Assembly: GCA_017541265.1 (NCBI GenBank)
Contig: JAFXZK010000085.1
Location: forward strand, 1-50,500
Direction of reading: 5' to 3'
Source of the DNA: Bacteroidaceae bacterium
GTDB taxonomy: Bacteria > Bacteroidota > Bacteroidia > Bacteroidales > Bacteroidaceae
DNA: 50,500 nt
Shown piece by piece: positions 42,039-50,500 of this stretch. The position numbers and the translations under genes were made by a program. Position 1 is the first letter of the stretch. Every line of letters begins with the position of its first letter. The notes beneath the pieces were generated by a model, which did no database searches, had not been told where the DNA came from, and saw nothing but the letters and a program-made list of their open reading frames with translations.

Positions 42039-44360
42039 ATGAAGATTTTTCTGCGATATATACTTTTGGCAATTCTTGTCTCTGCCTGCACAGCGGAAGT
42101 GCATGTCAAGAAGGGCGACCAGTTCTATGCCATCGGCGAATACTACGATGCCGCCGCCGAGTACAAGAAAGCCTATTCCCGCACCCAAACGAAAGACAAG
42201 CAGAAGCGCGGACAGAGAGCCTGGAAGATGTCCGGGTGCTACCGCCGCATCAACTATACTTCGAAGGCTATCGGCGGCTACCAGAACGCCATCCGCTACG
42301 GCTATCCTGACTCCCTGGCTTATCTCTACCTTGGGCAGCTTCATCAAAAAAACGGCGACTACAAGAGTGCCATCAAAGCTTATAATGTCTTCCTTGAGAG
42401 TCATCCGACCGACACTTTGGCATTGAACGGCCTGAAAGGATGCGAACTTGCGCCCAAATGGAAGGACATGTTCTCGCTCTATAGCATCAAGAAGGAGCCG
42501 ATACTGACCAGCCGACGGAGCGACTTCTGCCCTGCCCTGCTTGGCGACGACGGCGACATGCTCTACTTCACCTCCACACGCAACGATGCGAAAGGCAACG
42601 AGATAAGCGGCATCACCGGCACCAAGAGCGCAGACATCTTCTTCAGCAGAAAAGACGACAAAGGCAAATGGGACCAACCCGAACCTGCCGAGGGGGAACT
42701 CAACAGCGAATATGAGGAGGGAGCCTGCTGCTTCTCGCCAGACGGCAAGACAATGTATCTGACGCGCTGCACCTACGACACAGACTATCCTCGCTATGCC
42801 CAAATCTATACAAGCGCCCGAAGCGACGCCTCCTGGAGCGCACCACAACTCCTGCCAATAAGCAAGGACACGCTCTCCAGCTTTGCCCATCCAGCCGTAT
42901 CACCCGACGGACACTGGCTTTACTTTACCAGCGATATGCCAGGCGGGCAAGGAGGCTTGGACATCTGGCGCATCGCCCTTACCGAGCACGGAATGGGAGG
43001 CGTGGAGAACGTCGGCTATCCCATCAACACGCCTGGCGACGAGATGTTCCCCGTCTTCCGTCCCAATGGCGACTTCTATTTCTCCAGCAACGGTCATGTG
43101 GGCATGGGAGGACTGGACATTATCAAAGGCAAGTGCGACAGCCTTGGCGTCTGGACGCTCGAGAACCTGAAATACCCCATGAACTCCAGCGGTGACGACT
43201 TCGGCATCACCTTCGACGGCATACACAACCGAGGCTTCTTCTGCACGAACAGAGGCGATGCACGAGGCTGGGACCACATCATGTCGTTCGAGCACCCCGA
43301 AGTCGTACAGTCCGTCAAGGGATGGGTTTATGAGAAAGACGGCTACGAGCTGCCCGAAGGACTTGTCTATATGGTAGGAAGCGACGGCACATACCTCAAG
43401 ATAAGCGTGCGTGGCGACGGCTCCTTTGAGCAAGAAGTGAAGCCAAAGGTCAGCTATATCTTCCTGGGTACCTGCAAGGGCTACCTCAACCACAAGGAAG
43501 AGCTGAGCGTCGATACCAGCAGCGTCAGCAAGGAATACACGCTTCAGTTCCCCTTGGCAAGTATCGAGAATCCCGTCCTCATCCGCAACATCTTCTATGA
43601 ATTTGATTCCGCAGAGTTGCTGGACAGCTCAACAATTGCGCTCGACAGCCTCGTTGTGCTCTTGAACGAGAACCCCAATGTCACTATCGAACTTGCGGCA
43701 CATTGCGACTTCCGTGGAGCTGACGAGTACAACGAGAAACTTTCTCAACGACGGGCAGAGAGTGTGGTGAACTATCTCATGGCACACGGCATCGACAGCC
43801 TCCGCCTCACGCCTGTCGGCTATGGCGAGAAGCGGCCGAAGATTGTGACGCGCAAGATTGCTGCCACATACGACTTCCTCAACGAAGGCGACACCCTGAC
43901 CGAAGCTTTCATCCTTGCCTTTGAGGACGAAGAGAAGCAGGAGATTTGTCACGCCTTGAACCGTCGAACCGAGTTTAAGGTGCTCAGAACAACTTACCGG
44001 CTCTTTGATGAACCGTCTGCCTCACCTGAAGCTCCGGCACAAGAGGAGGGAGATGAGGAGAAAGAAAAAGCTGATGCTCCGGACAAGCCAGACAGTGATG
44101 CTCCAGAGAAGATTGCAAGAGAAGGTGACACAAAGCCAGACGAGGCAAATAAGCCTGACGAAGAGAAAAAGCAGGCAGACAAGCCGGAACGTGAAACTGC
44201 CAGAAAGCGTGAGACTTCGAAACTATCTCCTGCCAGAAGGGAGGCTTTTGGGAAAAGGATGCCTTTAACCAAAGACGTGAAGGACGAGAAAGAGATAGAG
44301 ATAGAAAAGGAGAAGGAACGGGAAAGGCAGAAGGCAGAAGAGGAAAAGAAGGATGAATAA
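42039..44360 (+). CDS. porE: PorE-like T9SS outer-membrane lipoprotein (TPR, beta-propeller, OmpA)
   Basis: A 773-residue lipoprotein (lipobox ILVSAC, Cys17). Domains: TPR repeats about 20-135, a PD40/WD40-like propeller about 150-410 (PALLGDDGDMLYFTSTRNDA, SPDGHWLYFTSDMPGGQGGL), a carboxypeptidase-regulatory-like fold about 420-500, and an OmpA C-terminal peptidoglycan-binding domain about 510-640 (NIFYEFDSAELL, LAAHCDFRGADEYNEKLSQR). This order matches PorE, which anchors the type IX secretion machine to the wall. A charged tail of about 120 residues (repeated PDKPDSDAPEK, EEKKQADKPE, EKERERQKAEEEK) follows and is unusual. ABC-type export of GH27 with a T9SS-like tail fits a functional T9SS. 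Confidence 0.85.
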   Translation: MKIFLRYILLAILVSACTAEVHVKKGDQFYAIGEYYDAAAEYKKAYSRTQTKDKQKRGQRAWKMSGCYRRINYTSKAIGGYQNAIRYGYPDSLAYLYLGQLHQKNGDYKSAIKAYNVFLESHPTDTLALNGLKGCELAPKWKDMFSLYSIKKEPILTSRRSDFCPALLGDDGDMLYFTSTRNDAKGNEISGITGTKSADIFFSRKDDKGKWDQPEPAEGELNSEYEEGACCFSPDGKTMYLTRCTYDTDYPRYAQIYTSARSDASWSAPQLLPISKDTLSSFAHPAVSPDGHWLYFTSDMPGGQGGLDIWRIALTEHGMGGVENVGYPINTPGDEMFPVFRPNGDFYFSSNGHVGMGGLDIIKGKCDSLGVWTLENLKYPMNSSGDDFGITFDGIHNRGFFCTNRGDARGWDHIMSFEHPEVVQSVKGWVYEKDGYELPEGLVYMVGSDGTYLKISVRGDGSFEQEVKPKVSYIFLGTCKGYLNHKEELSVDTSSVSKEYTLQFPLASIENPVLIRNIFYEFDSAELLDSSTIALDSLVVLLNENPNVTIELAAHCDFRGADEYNEKLSQRRAESVVNYLMAHGIDSLRLTPVGYGEKRPKIVTRKIAATYDFLNEGDTLTEAFILAFEDEEKQEICHALNRRTEFKVLRTTYRLFDEPSASPEAPAQEEGDEEKEKADAPDKPDSDAPEKIAREGDTKPDEANKPDEEKKQADKPERETARKRETSKLSPARREAFGKRMPLTKDVKDEKEIEIEKEKERERQKAEEEKKDE

Positions 44361-44390
44361 CAAGCCTCAACCCCCAAACAGGCCATCAAC

Positions 44391-45023
44391 ATGAAGAAGT
44401 TTCTTTTTGCAGCAATACTGCTCCTCTTGGGTGTCGTTGCCTATTTCGGATTACAGAGATACACAAAAGACTTGCCCACTTCAACAGACAAACCAACGAT
44501 TGTCGATTTCGTGAATCTCATCATCTCCCAGGAAGATGTAGGTGAGGAATTCTATGAGATGAGAGGCAATTGGGAAAAATACCTGAATGGGCAGCCTCTT
44601 CCCGAGGACAGGTCCTTCATCGTTGATAAAGAGAACGGCTACATGCGCTACGATGCGAAGTTCGATGACGAGGGCGATGGGAGACCGAAATTCAGCCACT
44701 TCACAGAGTTTGGCTTGTGGGATTGTGACGACAGTCGATACAAACTTATTGTGGAGAATGTGGTTGACTTCTGCGATGGTGAACCTGTTGCCGGTCAGTT
44801 CTCTGGTATCACCTTATATAAATATAATGTAGAAACGCAGGAACTACAGTATGCCTCTGCCTATGACCTTGGTATAGAATTGGATTTCCCCGAAGACACG
44901 CGGCTTATCGTCACCAAACTTCTCAACAAGGAAAAGTCTATCGAATATGAGTGCTTTACTCCTTCAGACAAAGTCCTCATACGCTTGACCTGGAACGGTA
45001 GCAAGTTAGAGCAGGGAAAGTAA
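44391..45023 (+). CDS. Conserved-looking exported or membrane-anchored protein, unknown function
   Basis: A 210-residue protein with one N-terminal hydrophobic segment (FLFAAILLLLGVVAYFGL) without a clear cleavage site, so probably a membrane anchor. The rest is acidic and mixed (NLIISQEDVGEEFYEMRGNW, DKENGYMRYDAKFDDEGDGR). No family is recognised. It starts 30 bases after the porE-like gene and may be co-transcribed with it. Confidence 0.65.
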   Translation: MKKFLFAAILLLLGVVAYFGLQRYTKDLPTSTDKPTIVDFVNLIISQEDVGEEFYEMRGNWEKYLNGQPLPEDRSFIVDKENGYMRYDAKFDDEGDGRPKFSHFTEFGLWDCDDSRYKLIVENVVDFCDGEPVAGQFSGITLYKYNVETQELQYASAYDLGIELDFPEDTRLIVTKLLNKEKSIEYECFTPSDKVLIRLTWNGSKLEQGK

Positions 45024-45032
45024 CCTGCGCTC

Positions 45033-45518
45033 CTACCCTATCTGCATATCCTTGTCTGCAAAACGAAGGGGAAGCAACGGGCTAATACCTTCAGAGACGA
45101 GGACACCTTCCGTGCCATAGAGCAGGATGCGAATGGGAACCCCGTAGCGTTCCTCCACACCAGAGATAACTTGACGGCAAGCTCCGCAAGGCGAAATGGG
45201 CTGAGGCAAGAAGCGTCTGCCCTTCCTTGCTGCAATTGCAAGTGCCACAACGGGTTGGTCGGGATGCTGGGCACCTGCTGCAAAGAGCGCCGTACGCTCG
45301 GCACAAAGGCCTGATGGATAAGCAGCATTCTCTTGATTGGCTCCTCTGACAATGATTCCATTTTGGAGGAGCACCGCTGCACCCACGTTGAATTTGCTAT
45401 ATGGAGCATAGCTGCCTTCTGTGGCTTGCTTGGCAGCATCCACCAACTCACGTTCTTCTTCGCTCAGTTCAGCCATCTCGCAGATGTGAACAATGGCCTC
45501 TATCTTGCGTTCAATCAT
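45033..45518 (-). CDS. cdd: Cytidine deaminase
   Basis: A 161-residue zinc enzyme converting cytidine to uridine. Zinc and catalytic motifs GLCAERTALFAAG (Cys-Ala-Glu form) and SPCGACRQVI are present, with YAPYSKFNVGAAVLLQNGII upstream. Its promoter box (45570-45563) diverges from that of the glucosaminidase gene. Confidence 0.92.
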   Translation of the reverse strand: MIERKIEAIVHICEMAELSEEERELVDAAKQATEGSYAPYSKFNVGAAVLLQNGIIVRGANQENAAYPSGLCAERTALFAAGAQHPDQPVVALAIAARKGRRFLPQPISPCGACRQVISGVEERYGVPIRILLYGTEGVLVSEGISPLLPLRFADKDMQIG

Positions 45519-45562
45519 TGAAAATTGATTATTGAAAATTGAACATTATGTCAAATACAGCG

Positions 45563-45570
45563 CAAAGTTA
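45563..45570 (-). promoter_or_regulatory. -7 promoter box of cdd
   Basis: The minus strand reads TAACTTTG, 44 bases before the cdd ATG; the leader is made of ATTGAAAATTGA words. Confidence 0.5.
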
Positions 45571-45597
45571 CGAATAATTTTTCATTGTTCAATGCTT

Positions 45598-45644
45598 TTT
45601 AACCTTTTAACTTTTCAACTTTTCAACTTTTCTTCGTACCTTTG
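45598..45644 (+). promoter_or_regulatory. Word array plus -7 promoter box of the glucosaminidase gene
   Basis: TTTTAACCTTTTAACTTTTC words run directly into TACCTTTG (45637-45644), 10 bases before the ATG at 45655. The same word-then-box layout precedes the antitoxin at 34494-34538. Confidence 0.6.
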
Positions 45645-45654
45645 CGCCCGTATT

Positions 45655-46596
45655 ATGAAAAAACACATCCTTTTACTTCTGTTGCTCTTTGCCTCTCTCC
45701 TCCCACTAAAGGGTGTCGGGGGGTATGCTTTGGCACAGCGCACCAACCAGGCGTACTGGACCTACATTGACAAGTACAAGGATTGGGCAGTCGAGCAGAT
45801 GAAGCAGTACCACATCCCTGCAAGCATCACTCTGGCACAAGGTTTGCTGGAAAGCAATGCCGGGCGCAGCAGGCTGGCGACACAAGCCAACAATCACTTC
45901 GGCATCAAGGTTGGCGGCGGTTGGACTGGTCCCTATATCGTGCAAAGTGACGACCGTCCCAACGACAGGTTCCGCAAGTACAAAAGCGCACGCGAGAGCT
46001 ACATCGACCACTCGAAGTTCTTGCAGCAAAAGCGCTATCAAGGTCTCTATCGCCTCAATCCGACAGACTACAAAGGCTGGGCGCGAGGGCTGAAGGCAGC
46101 AGGCTATGCCACCAGTCCGTCCTATGCCGACGCACTTATCCGCGTCATCGAGATGTATAACCTGCATCAGTTCGACAAAGGCAAGTACAGCTCGTCGAAG
46201 AAGTCCCAGACATCCGTTCCTGCTGTTGCAGCGGATGACTTCTTCCAGCGCCACGTCATTTATCGCAACAACAAGAACTACTTCCTTGTCGTAGAAGTGG
46301 GCGACGATATGGCAACCATCAGTCAGAAGACGGGTCTGAGCCTGCGCAAGCTCTACAAGTACAACGACCTGCCGCGCGACTATGCCCCGACAGCTGGCGA
46401 CATCATTTATCTGAAAAAGAAGCGCAACTGCGCATCGCGCGAGTTCCGCAAGAACCCCATCCACATCGTCGAGGTGAACCAAAGCCTCTTCGACATCGCA
46501 CAGCTCTACGGCATCCGCCTGGAGTCGCTCTGCAAACTGAACAATTGGGACGAACCCCAAGCCGTTCAGGTGGGAGATATATTAAGGATAAGATGA
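45655..46596 (+). CDS. Secreted glucosaminidase with LysM repeats
   Basis: A 313-residue peptidoglycan hydrolase. The ATG at 45655 opens a signal peptide whose h-region carries LLPLKGVGG, derived from a GC-rich palindrome. The catalytic region (IPASITLAQGLLESNAGRSR, NNHFGIKVGG) is Flg_new/glucosaminidase-type with Glu in LLESNAG. LysM-like wall-binding repeats follow (FLVVEVGDDMATISQKTGLS, HIVEVNQSLFDIAQLYGIR). It acts in the periplasm. Confidence 0.9.
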   Translation: MKKHILLLLLLFASLLPLKGVGGYALAQRTNQAYWTYIDKYKDWAVEQMKQYHIPASITLAQGLLESNAGRSRLATQANNHFGIKVGGGWTGPYIVQSDDRPNDRFRKYKSARESYIDHSKFLQQKRYQGLYRLNPTDYKGWARGLKAAGYATSPSYADALIRVIEMYNLHQFDKGKYSSSKKSQTSVPAVAADDFFQRHVIYRNNKNYFLVVEVGDDMATISQKTGLSLRKLYKYNDLPRDYAPTAGDIIYLKKKRNCASREFRKNPIHIVEVNQSLFDIAQLYGIRLESLCKLNNWDEPQAVQVGDILRIR

Positions 46597-46604
46597 GGAC
46601 CCCC

Positions 46605-46735
46605 CCAGTTCTGGCGGATTTGAAATCCGACAGCCAGTATTAACATAAGCATTTGAAATGCGATAAAACATAAGTTGCGGGATTATAAATCCCCGTACTC
46701 CATACAGTCGGATTGCAAATCCGACCGAACAAGAG
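46605..46735. repeat. Interspersed palindrome cluster (GGATTTGCAATCC family), copy 2
   Basis: This chain parallels 5270-5395: TTCTGGCGGATTTGAAATCC, AAGCATTTGAAATGCG, GGGATTATAAATCCCC and GGATTGCAAATCCGACCG. The spacer order is conserved but the pairs have diverged. Confidence 0.75.
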
Positions 46736-46782
46736 GGAGAGATAATACGAATAAGGTAAAGACCCCTTACCCCCTTGACGGG

Positions 46783-46820
46783 ATTAAGTGGTAAATGGAA
46801 AATGATTAAATAGTAATTGA
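46783..46820. repeat. AT-rich word array before the ABC-F gene
   Basis: GGTAAATGGAAAATGATTAA followed by ATAGTAATTG, the same words as at 3838-3871, ending just before the ATG at 46825. Confidence 0.5.
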
Positions 46821-46824
46821 TTAG

Positions 46825-48447
<1,623 letters not shown>

Positions 48448-48506
48448 CAAGCCCTCGATTGGCATGTTTCTTGTAGCGACACAAGCAGACACATAATTAT
48501 TTTATT

Positions 48507-49094
48507 ATGAAAGAGGAAAAGAAAGAAGAAGAATTGAAAGAAACTCCAAAGAACACGGAGGATACTGCTCCTGAAACCGAACAAACCGAGAAAGAAGTCT
48601 CCCCTCGGGAAGATTTAGAGGGGGTCGCCGAACTGACGCCTGAGGAGCAACTCGAGGCAGCCAATGCTGAGATTGCAAGCCTCAAAGACCAGCTGCTGCG
48701 AAAGATTGCGGAGTTCGACAACTATCGCAAGCGCACCATCAAGGAGAAGACAGACCTTATCCTCAACGGAGGCGAGAAAACAATCGTCACAATCCTGCCT
48801 GTGCTCGACGATATGGAACGCGCCCTGAAGAATATGCAGAAGGCAGAAGACGTTAGTGCAGTGCTTGAGGGTGTCGAGCTTATCTATAAGAAATTCATGG
48901 ACATACTTGGCAAGCAAGGTGTCAGCATCATCGACACGAAAGAGGCCGACTTCGACGTTGACCTGCACGAAGCAGTTGCCCAGCTGCCAGCCCCGACACC
49001 CGAGCTGAAAGGCAAGGTGATGGACTGCACGCAGACTGGCTACAAGCTCAACGAGAAAGTCATCCGTCACGCACAAGTAGTAGTGGGAGTATAA
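48507..49094 (+). CDS. grpE: Nucleotide exchange factor GrpE
   Basis: A 195-residue DnaK cochaperone. The long N-terminal coiled helix (LEAANAEIASLKDQLLRKIA, EFDNYRKRTIKEK) and C-terminal beta wing (VDLHEAVAQLP, GKVMDCTQTGYKLNEKVIRH) are typical. The unstructured N-terminus includes VSPREDLEGVAE, from a CCCTCGGGAAG-type palindrome in frame. dnaJ follows after 3 bases. Confidence 0.95.
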   Translation: MKEEKKEEELKETPKNTEDTAPETEQTEKEVSPREDLEGVAELTPEEQLEAANAEIASLKDQLLRKIAEFDNYRKRTIKEKTDLILNGGEKTIVTILPVLDDMERALKNMQKAEDVSAVLEGVELIYKKFMDILGKQGVSIIDTKEADFDVDLHEAVAQLPAPTPELKGKVMDCTQTGYKLNEKVIRHAQVVVGV

Positions 49095-49097
49095 GTT

Positions 49098-50267
49098 ATG
49101 GAGAAAAGAGATTACTACGAAGTCCTTGGTGTCAGCAAGACAGCTACCGATGCCGAGATAAAGGCCGCCTACAAGAAGATGGCCATCAAGTACCACCCTG
49201 ACCGTAACCCCGGCAACAAGGAGGCTGAGGAGAAGTTCAAGGAGGCTGCCGAGGCATACGACGTGCTTCGCGACCCCGAGAAACGTCAGCGTTACGACCA
49301 GTTCGGCTTTGCAGGCATGAACGGACAAGGAGGCTTTGGCGGCGGAGCAGGCATGAGCATGGACGACATCTTCAGCATGATGAACGAGGTCTTTGGCGCA
49401 AGCTTCGGCGGAGGCTTTAGAGGCTTCAGCGGCGGCTTTGGCGGTTTCGGAGGAAGCGGCGGAGGCAGGCACGTCGAGAAAGGCTCTGACTTGCGCCTCA
49501 AGGTGCGCGTCAACCTGAAGGAAGTCGCAACGGGCGTCACCAAGAAGTTCAAGATAAACAAGTACGTCACCTGTCCGCATTGCAACGGCAGCGGCAGCGA
49601 GGACGGCAAGAAAGAGAGGTGCAGCAAGTGCAACGGCTCCGGCGTCACCTATCGCACCGTGCAGTCGATGTTCGGCAGAATGCAGACGCAGACAGAGTGC
49701 GAGGCTTGCGGCGGCACAGGCAGCATCATCCGCAACAAGTGCAAGCATTGCGGCGGACAAGGCATCGTCAAGGGAGAAGAGATTGTGGAGATAAAGATTC
49801 CCGCAGGCGTACAGGAAGGCATGGTGGTCAACGAAAGAGGCAAAGGCAATGCTGCCCGCTGGAACGGCGTGCCGGGCGACATACAAGTCTATATCGAGGA
49901 AGAGCCGCATCCGGAACTGCTCCGCGACGGGCAGAACCTCCAGTACCAACTCCTGCTTGACGTTCCCACGGCCATCCTCGGCGGCTCTGCCGAAGTGCCG
50001 ACCATCGACGGCAAGGTGAAGATAAAGATTGAGCCAGGCACACAGCCCGGCAAGATAATGCGTCTGCGCGGCAAAGGGCTTCCCGTCGTGCAAGGCTACG
50101 GCTACGGCACAGGCGACCTCATCGTGCAGATTGGCGTCTATATCCCCGAGAACCTGTCGCGCGACGAGAAGGAAGCCTTCGAGAAGCTCCGCACCAGCGA
50201 CAACATGAAGCCCGGTGCAACGGCCAAGGCAAGCTTCTTCCAACGCTTCAAGCGCATGTTCGAGTAA
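49098..50267 (+). CDS. dnaJ: Chaperone DnaJ
   Basis: A 389-residue Hsp40. The J domain carries HPD ([16 protein letters not shown]), then a Gly/Phe-rich linker, four CxxCxGxG zinc motifs ([32 protein letters not shown]), and the two C-terminal substrate-binding domains. It forms a two-gene heat-shock operon with grpE; dnaK lies elsewhere. Confidence 0.96.
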   Translation: MEKRDYYEVLGVSKTATDAEIKAAYKKMAIKYHPDRNPGNKEAEEKFKEAAEAYDVLRDPEKRQRYDQFGFAGMNGQGGFGGGAGMSMDDIFSMMNEVFGASFGGGFRGFSGGFGGFGGSGGGRHVEKGSDLRLKVRVNLKEVATGVTKKFKINKYVTCPHCNGSGSEDGKKERCSKCNGSGVTYRTVQSMFGRMQTQTECEACGGTGSIIRNKCKHCGGQGIVKGEEIVEIKIPAGVQEGMVVNERGKGNAARWNGVPGDIQVYIEEEPHPELLRDGQNLQYQLLLDVPTAILGGSAEVPTIDGKVKIKIEPGTQPGKIMRLRGKGLPVVQGYGYGTGDLIVQIGVYIPENLSRDEKEAFEKLRTSDNMKPGATAKASFFQRFKRMFE

Positions 50268-50275
50268 CCAGCACT

Positions 50276-50500
50276 GTGTTTTTCTTTAACATGTAATTGC
50301 CATGTAATAACCCATGTAATTCTCATATAATTATTAATGGTAATTCGTGGGCCATTGATGGCAATTCTTGGATGCTTTAGCACCAAGGCGCGATTGTAGT
50401 CGCGGAACGTGTTTTTCTTTAACATGTAATTGCCATGTAATAACCCATGTAATTCTCATATAATTATTAATGGTAATTCGTGGGCCATTGATGGCAATTC
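50276..50500. repeat. Tandem 133-bp direct repeat, running off the window
   Basis: Copy 1 is 50276-50408; copy 2 starts at 50409 and is identical by eye for its visible 92 bases. Inside, CATGTAATTGC, CATGTAATAACC and CATGTAATTCTC repeat about every 12 bases. Each full unit ends with the 41-base dispersed repeat (50365-50405 in copy 1). Confidence 0.85.
50365..50405. repeat. Dispersed 41-bp repeat, copy 2
   Basis: TTCTTGGATGCTTTAGCACC followed by AAGGCGCGATTGTAGTCGCG and G; two mismatches to 14254-14294. Here it forms the end of the 133-bp tandem unit. Confidence 0.75.

Noticed and set aside
41571-42890. A 439-codon open frame on the minus strand opposite topB and the porE-like gene
   Set aside because: It crosses two genuine genes and the intergenic gap between them, with no recognisable domain.
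48615-50243. A 542-codon open frame on the minus strand opposite grpE and dnaJ
   Set aside because: It is antisense to two clearly conserved genes and has biased, repetitive composition; it is an artefact of codon bias.

Overview
The window is about 50.5 kb of a Bacteroidota chromosome, most likely a Bacteroidales species of the Prevotellaceae. The evidence is: Bacteroidota-type promoters (TAnnTTTG at -7, TTG-like at -33) in front of many genes; poor Shine-Dalgarno sites; a type IX secretion component (PorE-like) together with a T9SS-style C-terminal motif on a secreted glycosidase; and GH27/GH92 glycosidases. No rRNA, tRNA, insertion sequence or CRISPR array was recognised. The genus is inferred, not proven.

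Layout. 1-1691: 5' part of a secreted-protein gene (minus), then a gene-poor stretch with two probable prophage structural-gene remnants. 1692-10310 (plus): tex, radA, an SLC13 permease overlapping cysC, and a secreted GH27 alpha-galactosidase. 10307-16714 (minus): lpxH, a MIP18-family gene, radC, a glycosyltransferase, an RsmI-like methylase, hisS and a Tat-exported sugar-phosphate-isomerase-like protein. 16817-19180 (plus): a compact three-gene operon encoding a TIR-like protein, an ABC/AAA-type ATPase and a DUF4435 TOPRIM-like protein. 19158-30891 (minus): a mannoside-use block (aldolase, GH92, D-lyxose/mannose isomerase, PfkB kinase) downstream of housekeeping genes (lepA, Crp-like regulator, hpt, adk, obgE, pgeF, M23 peptidase). 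31034-37852: a restriction-modification-like island of a large N6 DNA methylase, a superfamily 2 helicase, a 72-residue protein and a GIY-YIG/ASCH nuclease, split by an oppositely oriented YoeB-type toxin-antitoxin pair. 38676-50267: a glycosyltransferase, topB, porE-like, a hypothetical gene, cdd, a glucosaminidase, an ABC-F ATPase, grpE and dnaJ.

The two strongest candidates for undescribed biology are defence-like. The first is the TIR/ATPase/DUF4435 operon. Its last two genes resemble PARIS (AriA/AriB), but it has an extra TIR-like partner whose expected catalytic Glu is Gln. The second is the methylase/helicase/GIY-YIG island. Its methylase leader can fold in mutually exclusive hairpins, its recognition-domain region is AT-rich, and two of its proteins share an N-terminal KEL-DPLL motif.

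The window is also full of small repeats. There are four intergenic arrays with an exact or near-exact 22-bp period. GC-rich palindromes of the CTCCCC/GGGGAG type sit in frame inside at least ten genes (tex, radA, lepA, topB, pgeF, grpE and others). Palindromes of the GGATTTGCAATCC type occur both between and inside genes. Locus-specific AT-rich word arrays lie immediately before many start codons and often form long hairpins.
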